Below, in pieces: positions 1 through 5,529 of a stretch of 18,105 nucleotides of DNA. Made by a program: the position numbers and the translations under genes. The DNA lies in NCBI GenBank assembly GCA_900772565.1, contig CAAHET010000005.1:1-18105 (forward strand), given 5' to 3'. The DNA comes from an uncultured Faecalibacterium sp. (lineage in GTDB: Bacteria; Bacillota; Clostridia; Oscillospirales; Ruminococcaceae). Under the pieces are notes generated by a model. It saw nothing but the letters and a program-made list of their open reading frames with translations. It was not told the origin of the DNA and ran no database searches. Positions within the stretch are counted from its first letter, which is position 1, and every line of letters begins with the position of its first letter.

Positions 1-113
1 CAGCTCAGGCTCCGCATCTCCGCTTTTGTCCGTGGCCACTGAAAACAGCCCGTCTCTACACGCTTGTATAGGCGGGTACGAGCAAACTTGGCCACCCCGA
101 TGTAGATGTATTG
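1..113 (-). pseudogene. IS66-family TnpB fragment (partial, continues past window start)
   Basis: On the minus strand the frame from 113 down to the window edge is open, with an in-frame TAG just upstream (114-116). The translation includes RLYKRVETGCFQWPRT followed by KAEMRSLS (about positions 74 to 3). This matches the C-terminal half of the IS66 accessory protein TnpB (IS66 Orf2), whose hallmark is a YKR-L/V-E-x-G-x-FQWPR block. Residues upstream of RLYKR (YIYIGVAKFART) fit the family poorly, and the N-terminal part is not readable in one frame, so the copy looks 5'-degraded. The rest of the element would lie left of the window. I did not see a terminal inverted repeat. The overlapping plus-strand frame at 26-220 has no RBS and looks like a shadow. 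Confidence 0.72.
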
Positions 114-302
114 CTATAGCAGTTCTCACAGCTTTTGCAAGGACAGCGTGCCCGCTGCTTTTGGCAGAACGACAGAATTTTTCTTTAAAATTTGTGCAAT
201 TTTCAACGGATGCAAAGTGACCAGCGGTCAGAACTTTATTATTTTAACAGGGTAAAGGCTCTTTGCGGCGTTCTGCGTCTGAAACAAATTTAAAATGCCG
301 CT
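114..302. other. AT-rich intergenic stretch without a gene
   Basis: No frame here carries a plausible RBS plus start with protein-like composition. The stretch is clearly more AT-rich than the genes to the right, especially 170-255. It probably holds degraded flanking sequence of the IS66 remnant plus upstream promoter context for the operon starting at 428. I see no tRNA-like fold. Confidence 0.5.
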
Positions 303-319
303 AGTACTTTAGTCGTACT
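303..319. promoter_or_regulatory. Small inverted repeat (AGTAC-N7-GTACT), possible operator
   Basis: AGTAC (303-307) and GTACT (315-319) form an inverted repeat with a 7-nt centre, ending 3 nt before the -35 element at 323. The location just upstream of a strong promoter suits a regulator site, but the repeat is short and no cognate regulator is adjacent. Functional assignment is inference. Confidence 0.3.
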
Positions 320-322
320 CAT

Positions 323-351
323 TTGACAGAATCCGCTTTTTCCGGTATCCT
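323..351 (+). promoter_or_regulatory. Sigma-A promoter of the DUF5058 operon
   Basis: TTGACA (323-328), a 17-nt spacer, then TATCCT (346-351). The predicted transcription start is near 358, about 70 nt before the ATG at 428. A TTG within this -35 box opens a longer reading frame of the first gene, but it has no RBS and would place the promoter inside the gene, so it is not a real start. Confidence 0.75.
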
Positions 352-368
352 GTCCGTATCGCAAGGAC

Positions 369-395
369 GGCGGGCAGAAAATACCCGCCTTTTTT
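369..395 (+). terminator. Intrinsic terminator / attenuator in the leader
   Basis: GGCGGG (369-374), loop CAGAAAATA, CCCGCC (384-389), then a run of six T (390-395). The geometry is that of a Rho-independent terminator, but it lies only about 10-35 nt after the predicted start of the promoter at 323-351 and before the RBS at 414-420. It would cut the operon transcript at about 35 nt unless bypassed. A nearby GTCC (352-355) / GGAC (365-368) pairing immediately 5' could be part of an alternative fold. Whether it attenuates or ends an upstream transcript cannot be decided from sequence. Confidence 0.55.
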
Positions 396-427
396 CGTTT
401 ATTCTGTATTTATGGGGAGGACAATCC

Positions 428-1156
428 ATGGCAACTATGAAAGATATTATCCAGAGCCCGCTGCTGCTGGCGCTGGTCATCGGCGGTCTTTTGTATATTT
501 CCGCATTCTCACTGGTCTACCTCAAAAAGGCCTACGACCACTGTCTGGAGCTGGGTATCACCCGCAAGGAACTGAGCAACGTGATCAAATCCAGCCTGAT
601 ATTTTCCGTTGTGCCCAGCCTTTCCATCGTGGTGGGGTTGTTCGTGCTCATTGCGGTGCTGGGCAGTGTGTGGGCATGGTGGCGGCTGTCGGTCATCGGC
701 TCTTTGTCCTACGAGACTATGATTTCCAGTTCCATTGCACAGGTGCTGGGCTATGCATCCTCTGCGGAAATGCTGGAAAGCGCCACCGGACGGCAGTTCG
801 GCGTGGTAATGATTTTGATGAGCGTGGGCATGCTGAGCGGTTTTCTGATCCTGTTGCCCCTCGGCAAAAAACTGTGCAAAAGCGTGGATCGCTCCGCAGC
901 CGAAAGCGGCGGCAGCACATGGAAAAACGTGCTGTCCGGTGTTTTCATGCTGGTGATGTTCTCGGTGTACATTCCCATTCTGCTGTTCACCGACAATGTG
1001 CAGGCTGCCGTTATGCTCACCGGTCTTGTGATTGCCATTGGCGTGGGCGTGCTGGCAAAGCGCCCGGGTCTTGCATGGCTCAATAACTTTGTGATGGCAT
1101 TCTCCATGCTGGGCGGCCTGATCTCGTCGCTGGCATGGGTACGGATTTTCGGTTAA
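428..1156 (+). CDS. DUF5058 family integral membrane protein
   Basis: A 242-residue polytopic membrane protein of unknown function, resembling the DUF5058 family found in Clostridia. Hydrophobic segments lie at roughly 11-32, 55-85, 125-145, 167-187, 192-210 and 218-238. Between segments 2 and 3 is a conserved-looking stretch, WWRLSVIGSLSYETM (about 84-98), which I associate with this family. The start at 428 is set by GGGGAGG at 414-420. It is the first gene of an operon with the next gene 16 nt downstream, and the pairing suggests a two-subunit membrane complex, perhaps a transporter (inference). No catalytic motif is visible. The family name is from memory of the pattern. Confidence 0.65.
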   Translation: MATMKDIIQSPLLLALVIGGLLYISAFSLVYLKKAYDHCLELGITRKELSNVIKSSLIFSVVPSLSIVVGLFVLIAVLGSVWAWWRLSVIGSLSYETMISSSIAQVLGYASSAEMLESATGRQFGVVMILMSVGMLSGFLILLPLGKKLCKSVDRSAAESGGSTWKNVLSGVFMLVMFSVYIPILLFTDNVQAAVMLTGLVIAIGVGVLAKRPGLAWLNNFVMAFSMLGGLISSLAWVRIFG

Positions 1157-1172
1157 GGGGAGGAAAACGGAC

Positions 1173-1925
1173 ATGAGCAAAGCAAAAACGGAGACCAAAA
1201 TGGACTCCTTCCAGAGCTGGGCGCACCGCTGGGGTCGTGTGGGCACCCTGATCGCCCTCATTTACATGGTGGCACTGCCCTTTGTGGTGCTGGCCGCCTA
1301 CGACAGCATCCCGTCTCTGGGCGAGGTGTTCAATGTGAACACCTTTTCCATCCTGCTCATCTACATTCCGGTGGGCTTTTCGGAAGCGCTGAGCTACACC
1401 CCTATTCTGGGCTGCTCGGCGTATCTGGCCTTCATCACCGGCAATATTATGAACCTGAAGCTCCCAGTGGCGGCAAATGCCATGAACCTGACCAAAAAGC
1501 AGCCCAACACCCCGGAGGGTGAGGCCATTGCATCGGTGGCTGTTGCGGTATCCTCCCTGATGACCGTTGCCATCCTGACGCTGGCAGCGGTGTGTGCCTC
1601 CTTCATCAGCCCGGTGTTCGAGCTGCCCGCCGTCAAGACGGCCTCTGGCTACCTGCTGCCGGCGCTGTTCGGCTCTATGGCGCTGGGTCTGTTTGCCAGC
1701 TCGTCCAGCGGCAGCAAGGTGGTCAAGGGCGGCATCAAGGGTGTGCTGCCGGTGTTGATTATCATGACGGTGCTCTCCCTTGTCGCACGTCTTGCAGGCT
1801 ACGGTTCCGTGCTGGGCGGGCTTGTGGGCATCTTTATCATCGTGATGCTGCCCGTTGGTATCCTGACCTCTTATGTGTTGTGGAAGAAGGGGAAAATTCA
1901 GGTCGTGGACAAAGAGCAGAAATAA
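1173..1925 (+). CDS. Polytopic membrane protein, partner of the DUF5058-like protein
   Basis: A 250-residue membrane protein with about six hydrophobic segments (roughly 22-43, 57-73, 75-92, 120-147, 158-178, 190-235). The N-terminus is charged and cytosolic-looking, and the tail is positive (WKKGKIQ). A striking motif is PILGCSAYLAFITGN followed by NLKLPVAANAMN (77-105), in a loop rich in Pro, Gly and Asn of the kind seen in substrate paths of secondary transporters. I do not recognise a named family. The RBS GGGGAGG lies 16 nt after the previous stop, so the two genes are surely co-transcribed and probably form one complex. The operon ends at the hairpins at 1962-2094. Confidence 0.7.
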   Translation: MSKAKTETKMDSFQSWAHRWGRVGTLIALIYMVALPFVVLAAYDSIPSLGEVFNVNTFSILLIYIPVGFSEALSYTPILGCSAYLAFITGNIMNLKLPVAANAMNLTKKQPNTPEGEAIASVAVAVSSLMTVAILTLAAVCASFISPVFELPAVKTASGYLLPALFGSMALGLFASSSSGSKVVKGGIKGVLPVLIIMTVLSLVARLAGYGSVLGGLVGIFIIVMLPVGILTSYVLWKKGKIQVVDKEQK

Positions 1926-1961
1926 AAACAAGCAAAAAAAGCTGTTGTAAATAGCCTTCAA

Positions 1962-2013
1962 CCAAAAAATGAGATAGACCCCCTCTTTCGGGGAAGTCTA
2001 TCTCATTTTTTGG
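1962..2013. terminator. Long perfect hairpin, likely bidirectional terminator
   Basis: Arms CCAAAAAATGAGATAGAC (1962-1979) and its exact complement (1996-2013) form 18 bp, extended inward by CCCC (1980-1983) / GGGG (1990-1993) with two unpaired A. The right arm carries a six-T run (2006-2011) and the left arm a six-A run, so it can terminate on either strand. It lies between convergent genes ending at 1925 (+) and 2114 (-). Confidence 0.8.
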
Positions 2014-2062
2014 TATATCTGCCACCGTTGCCGCTGAACAGAAATGCCCACACTTTCAGAGT

Positions 2063-2102
2063 AAAGCCGGACAGCCCGCGGGCTGTCCGGCTTTGAGTTT
2101 TT
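2063..2102. terminator. Perfect 32-nt palindrome with T-tract, second terminator
   Basis: AAAGCCGGACAGCCCG (2063-2078) is followed directly by its reverse complement (2079-2094). The tract GAGTTTTT (2095-2102) follows on the plus strand. On the minus strand the arm end TTT closes the transcript of the gene ending at 2114. With the hairpin at 1962-2013 it gives two consecutive terminators between convergent operons. Confidence 0.7.
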
Positions 2103-2113
2103 ACAGAGAAATA

Positions 2114-2620
2114 TTATACCCGCAGCTGCTTTTTTGCCATTTGCAGCGCACGGCGCAGCGGGCGGTAGAGTAGCAGCATCAGCACAAAATTACCGACGCC
2201 GTGCAGTGCATCGTAGCTCAGCCCGCTGAGCCACCAGCTCAGGGCAAAGGCGGGCGTTTTGGCAAACAGATACACCGCCGCGCACAGCCCGCCGAAGCAC
2301 AGGCCGTACAGCCCGCTGAACACCGCCCAGAAAAAGGCGTTGTCCATGCGGCGCAGCAGCCATGCCAGCAGCGCCAGCAGATACCACACATACAAGTACA
2401 TCACCCACCACAGGCCAAATCCGTACAGCACGCCCTGCAACAGGATGAATACCGTGATGGCACCGGGGGTCTCCCAGGGCAGCTCCAGCGCAAACAGGAT
2501 GATGAGCAGGCTTACCGGTTCCAGATTGGGCAGGCCGCTCATGGCCTGCTTGCTTACCACCAGCAGCGCGCCCATCAGACCGCTGAGCACCAGCCGCAGC
2601 ACCCGGGTGTGTAGCGCCAT
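2114..2620 (-). CDS. ECF transporter S component (substrate-binding membrane subunit)
   Basis: A 168-residue membrane protein with about five or six hydrophobic segments (roughly 8-24, 35-50, 54-72, 74-90, 96-120, 138-152). Features typical of small ECF S components are an N-terminal GLMGALLVVSKQ, the loop LPNLEPVSLLII (30-41) and a C-terminal DALHGVGNFVL (137-147). S components bind a vitamin or cofactor and dock on a shared EcfA/A'/T module, which is not in this window, so this would be a group II (solitary) S component. The start is the ATG at 2620, 8 nt after the stop of the upstream lipoprotein, with AGGG in the end of that gene as RBS. A GTG at 2662 would give 14 more residues, but they are not family-like and would overlap the lipoprotein. 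The substrate may be a corrinoid, judging from the neighbour (inference). Confidence 0.75.
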   Translation of the reverse strand: MALHTRVLRLVLSGLMGALLVVSKQAMSGLPNLEPVSLLIILFALELPWETPGAITVFILLQGVLYGFGLWWVMYLYVWYLLALLAWLLRRMDNAFFWAVFSGLYGLCFGGLCAAVYLFAKTPAFALSWWLSGLSYDALHGVGNFVLMLLLYRPLRRALQMAKKQLRV

Positions 2621-2627
2621 CGGTTTT

Positions 2628-3101
2628 TTAGCCCTTGGTGTAGGTAAAGGCATAGCTGTCACCGTCGTGGAGTTCGATGTCCGCCACGCCCACCGTGGTC
2701 ATCTCACCGGCAGCATCGGTCAGGCACCACCATGCCTGATCCTTATTGTAGTCGGCAGTCTCGCCGTTCACGGTGGTCACAAAGCCTGCATCAGCTTCTT
2801 CCTGACTGATGATACCGGCCTCGGCCAGTGCGGTGCTCAGCTTTTCGCCATCGGTCACGTTCAGCAGTACGCTGGAAACGCTGCCGTCCGCAGCGGTAAC
2901 GGTGAACTCCACCGTGGCCTGTGCCTCGGCGGCAGCGGAAGAGGCAGCCTCGGAAGCGGCCACAGAAGAAGCCACGGAGGAAGCAGCATCGGAAGCCGCG
3001 CTGGAAGCGGTGGAGGACGCAGAAGCGCCGCAGCCTGCCAGCAGGCAGGCAGACAGCACAGCACTGAGGATCAGGGCAGCAAATTTATGCAGAGTGTTCA
3101 T
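2628..3101 (-). CDS. DUF4430-domain lipoprotein
   Basis: A 157-residue secreted lipoprotein. Residues 1-24 form a signal peptide ending in the lipobox LLAGC, with Cys24 as lipid anchor. Residues 25-59 are a low-complexity Ser/Ala/Glu linker, likely a wall-spanning stalk. Residues about 60-157 match the DUF4430 fold, related to the C-terminal domain of transcobalamin, with DGEKLSTALAEAGII (84-98), VNGETADYNKDQAWWCL (110-126) and a final DGDSYAFTYTKG. It is co-transcribed with the ECF S component, which supports a surface capture protein feeding that transporter. Cobalamin or another corrinoid is a reasonable guess but unproven. The RBS AGGAG precedes the ATG by a normal distance. Confidence 0.8.
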   Translation of the reverse strand: MNTLHKFAALILSAVLSACLLAGCGASASSTASSAASDAASSVASSVAASEAASSAAAEAQATVEFTVTAADGSVSSVLLNVTDGEKLSTALAEAGIISQEEADAGFVTTVNGETADYNKDQAWWCLTDAAGEMTTVGVADIELHDGDSYAFTYTKG

Positions 3102-3130
3102 GGTTTAAGATCTCCTTGTTTCGTGTTTTG

Positions 3131-3145
3131 CGTGCAGAACGCACG
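3131..3145. promoter_or_regulatory. Small hairpin in the DUF4430 leader
   Basis: CGTGC (3131-3135), loop AGAAC, GCACG (3141-3145) lies between the promoter and the RBS of the DUF4430 gene. It is short and without a T-tract. It may be an operator or leader stem. The leader is too short for a cobalamin riboswitch. Confidence 0.3.
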
Positions 3146-3151
3146 GCAGAT

Positions 3152-3180
3152 ATAGTACCATGAAACCAGCTGAAAATCAA
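3152..3180 (-). promoter_or_regulatory. Promoter of the DUF4430 / ECF S operon
   Basis: Read on the minus strand: TTGATT (3180-3175), 17-nt spacer, TACTAT (3157-3152). This puts the start near 3145 and a leader of about 45 nt before the ATG at 3101. Confidence 0.65.
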
Positions 3181-3230
3181 CATTTTTCTGCATGGCTTCA
3201 AAATATGCGGCGGCGCCTACCTGATTGGCT

Positions 3231-3413
3231 TCACTGCTGAAGGCGCAAGGTACGGATCTGGCAGCGGGGCAATCCCACCATATAGGCCTGTCCCGCCCGG
3301 GAGGCGAACAGCCCGTCGTAGGCGCTGCGCAGACTTTCCAGCAGCAGGGGCTGCTTGTTCATGACCGAGTATTTGATCTCGGTGCCGCCTACGTCAAAAA
3401 CCATGACCTTCAT
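3231..3413 (-). pseudogene. Truncated ROK-family sugar kinase remnant
   Basis: A 60-codon reading frame with a good RBS (GGGAGGG, seven bases before the ATG). It begins MKVMVFDVGGTEIKYSVMNK, the N-terminal phosphate-1 segment (DxGGT) of ROK kinases/repressors, which are normally about 300 residues. After about residue 28 the similarity ends and the frame runs through SAYDGLFASRAGQAYMVGL to a stop at residue 61. The catalytic base and zinc motif of ROK proteins are absent. The simplest reading is an internal deletion that left the 5' end and RBS intact. It may still be translated as a small peptide. It is divergent from rlmD. Confidence 0.65.
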
Positions 3414-3526
3414 CTTGTGGCCCTCCCGCAAACCGTCGTTTTTGTCCTTATTACGGCAAATCATCGTGGGAAAGTAAAGCCCCGGCGGTAAAAATGAAAA
3501 CTGCAAAAAATCGCCCCGCCTTGCGG

Positions 3527-3555
3527 TTGCAATCCACCCCGCCCTGTGATATCCT
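3527..3555 (+). promoter_or_regulatory. Promoter of the rlmD-like gene
   Basis: TTGCAA (3527-3532), 17-nt spacer, TATCCT (3550-3555). The predicted start near 3562 leaves a leader of about 30 nt. No terminator is visible until after the sensor kinase, so this promoter may also serve the two-component genes. Confidence 0.6.
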
Positions 3556-3593
3556 GAAAAGAGAGTATCTATTATAAAAAGGAAGAAACTGCC

Positions 3594-4796
3594 ATGGATT
3601 GCAAACTGCGTGTCAAAAACTGCGGCGGCTGCCCTCTGCTGGGGCTGGACTATGCCGCCCAGCTGAAACAGAAGGAAGAAAAAGTGCGTGCTCTGGTGGG
3701 CAAATACGGCCCGGTGCACCCCATCCGGGGCATGGAACAGCCCTACCACTACCGCAATAAGGTCATTTCCACCTTTGCCCCCGGCTGGGGCGGAAAGCTG
3801 ACCTCCGGTATCTACGCGGCAAACAGCCATAAGGTGCTGCCGGTGGAAAGCTGCCTGCTGCAGGACGAGGTGCTGGACAAGACCATGCAGGCGGTGCGGG
3901 CTGCCGCCAACGTCTGCCGCTACCAGCCCTACGATGAGGACAAGGGCACCGGCCTTCTGCGCCATTGCCTGCTGCGGCGGGGCGTAGCCACCGGGCAGGT
4001 AATGGTGGTGCTGGTGACGGCGCAGCCGGTGCTGCCGGGCGCAAAGAACTTTGTCAAGGCGCTGCTGGCCGAGGCGGCGCAGCGCGGCGTGACTGTGACC
4101 ACCGTGGTGCAGAACGTGAACAGCCGCAAGACCAGCGTGGTACTGGGCGAAGCGGAAAAGGTGCTGTACGGCAAGGGCTTTATTCTGGACACCCTTTGCG
4201 GTAAGACCTACGCCATTAGCCCGCGCAGCTTTTATCAGGTGAACCCGGCGCAGACCGCCGTACTGTACGGCCTTGCGGTGGAGGCCGCAAAGTTGACCGG
4301 CAAAGAGGTGGTACTGGATGCCTACTGCGGCATTGGCACCATCGGCCTGACTGCCGCCGACCATGCAAAGCAGGTGGTGGGCGTGGAGCTGAACAGGGAC
4401 GCCGTGCAGGATGCCATTGGCAACGCAAGGCACAACGGCGTAAAGAACACCCGTTTCTTTGCCGCTGACGCCACCCGCTGGATCAGCGAGGCGGCCGCAG
4501 CAGGGGAAAAGGCAGACGTGATCTTTATGGACCCCCCGCGCGAGGGCTCCACCCCGGAATTCCTTGCCAGCGTGGCGCGTATGGCCCCGAAGCGGGTGGT
4601 CTACGTCAGCTGCAACCCCGTCACCCTCGCCCGCGACCTTGCCACCCTGACAAAGCTGGGTTACAAAGCCGAGGGCTTTACCCCGGTGGATATGTTCCCG
4701 CATACGGAGCATATCGAAGTGGTATGCGCATTGTCCAAACCGGATATCCACGGAAAAAAGCCGTCCGGGCGGGGAATGTTTTATGATAGAAAGTGA
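3594..4796 (+). CDS. rlmD: 23S rRNA (uracil-5-)-methyltransferase, RlmD/RumA type
   Basis: A 400-residue SAM-dependent RNA m5U methyltransferase of the TrmA/RlmD family. Visible marks are Fe-S cluster cysteines C3, C10, C13 and C87; the substrate-side motif SPRSFYQVNP (209-218); the SAM-binding motif LDAYCGIGTIGL (241-252); DPPREG (313-318); the catalytic cysteine in YVSCNP (C340); and PHTEHIE (369-375), whose last Glu is the usual general base. The TRAM domain present in E. coli RlmD and many Firmicute copies is missing: the protein starts directly at the cluster. The exact target (U1939, U747 or both, as for RlmCD) cannot be told from sequence. The RBS is GGAAGAAACTGCC before the ATG. The next gene starts 22 nt after the stop with no terminator between. 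Confidence 0.88.
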   Translation: MDCKLRVKNCGGCPLLGLDYAAQLKQKEEKVRALVGKYGPVHPIRGMEQPYHYRNKVISTFAPGWGGKLTSGIYAANSHKVLPVESCLLQDEVLDKTMQAVRAAANVCRYQPYDEDKGTGLLRHCLLRRGVATGQVMVVLVTAQPVLPGAKNFVKALLAEAAQRGVTVTTVVQNVNSRKTSVVLGEAEKVLYGKGFILDTLCGKTYAISPRSFYQVNPAQTAVLYGLAVEAAKLTGKEVVLDAYCGIGTIGLTAADHAKQVVGVELNRDAVQDAIGNARHNGVKNTRFFAADATRWISEAAAAGEKADVIFMDPPREGSTPEFLASVARMAPKRVVYVSCNPVTLARDLATLTKLGYKAEGFTPVDMFPHTEHIEVVCALSKPDIHGKKPSGRGMFYDRK

Positions 4797-4818
4797 TGAT
4801 TTTGGGGGAGGTGCGGTC

Positions 4819-5529
4819 ATGATTCGGGTGGCGATTGTAGAGGACGACGCGGAGGTGCAGGGGGTATTGCAGGAGTATGTCCGGCGGTATACCCGGCAGT
4901 ACGGGACAGAGTTTGAAGTGACGGTCTTTGCGGACGGCGTGGACATTCTGGACGATTACCGCGCGGTCTACGACATTATTTTTCTGGATGTGGAGATGAA
5001 GCATCTGGACGGCATGACCACGGCGGAGCGCATCCGGCAGATGGACGCAGACGTCATCCTGATCTTCATCACCAACATGGCGCAGTACGCCATCCGGGGC
5101 TACTCGGTGGGGGCGCTGGACTATGTGCTGAAGCCGGTGCCCTACTTTGCCTTTTCGCAGCAGCTGCTCAAGGCCGTTTCCCGGCTGGAAAAGCGGGCAA
5201 AGCACTACCTCACCGTGCCGGTGGAGGGCGGGCTGCGGCGGCTGGACACCGCAAGCATCTATTACTTGGAAAGCGAGGGGCACCGGGTGCACTTTTACAC
5301 CGACGAGGGCGATTTTTCCGCCCCCGGTGCCCTCAAGACCTTTGAGGAAAAGCTGGCAGACTGCCCCTTTGCCCGGTGCAACAGCGGCTACCTTGTCAAT
5401 TTGGCACAGGTGCGGGAGCTGCGGCAGAGCACCGTACAGGTGGGCCCCTGCGAGCTGCAGGTCAGCCGCCCCAAGCGCAAGGCCTTTCTTGCCGCACTGA
5501 CCGACTACATCGGAGGTGAGGGCTCATGA
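4819..5529 (+). CDS. LytTR-family response regulator
   Basis: A 236-residue response regulator of the AgrA/LytR type. The N-terminal receiver (1-120) has the acidic pair D9/D10, phospho-acceptor D57 in IIFLDVEM, T85 and K105 in LKPV. A LytTR DNA-binding domain (about 128-234) follows, with the typical ARCNSGYLVNL and a C-terminal basic RPKRKAFLAAL. The start at 4819 is set by GGGGGAGGTG eight to seventeen bases upstream; an ATG at 4783 in frame overlaps rlmD and lacks an RBS. Its stop overlaps the kinase start (ATGA), so the two are translationally coupled. Its targets are unknown; the GH3 operon directly downstream is one candidate. Confidence 0.9.
   Translation: MIRVAIVEDDAEVQGVLQEYVRRYTRQYGTEFEVTVFADGVDILDDYRAVYDIIFLDVEMKHLDGMTTAERIRQMDADVILIFITNMAQYAIRGYSVGALDYVLKPVPYFAFSQQLLKAVSRLEKRAKHYLTVPVEGGLRRLDTASIYYLESEGHRVHFYTDEGDFSAPGALKTFEEKLADCPFARCNSGYLVNLAQVRELRQSTVQVGPCELQVSRPKRKAFLAALTDYIGGEGS

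Noticed and set aside
26..220. A 64-codon plus-strand frame at the left edge
   Set aside because: No RBS, unusual composition, and it runs opposite the IS66 TnpB fragment.
323..427. N-terminal extension of the DUF5058 protein from a TTG at 323
   Set aside because: The TTG is the -35 box of the promoter, and the extension would include the terminator hairpin. The RBS at 414-420 sets the start at 428.
3102..3230. Cobalamin riboswitch upstream of the DUF4430 gene
   Set aside because: The predicted leader is only about 45 nt and I find no B12-box-like sequence; a cobalamin riboswitch needs roughly 200 nt.
3231..4946. A 571-codon minus-strand frame covering rlmD
   Set aside because: Only its last 60 codons (the ROK stub with its own RBS) look like protein. 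The rest is antisense to rlmD and has shadow-type composition.
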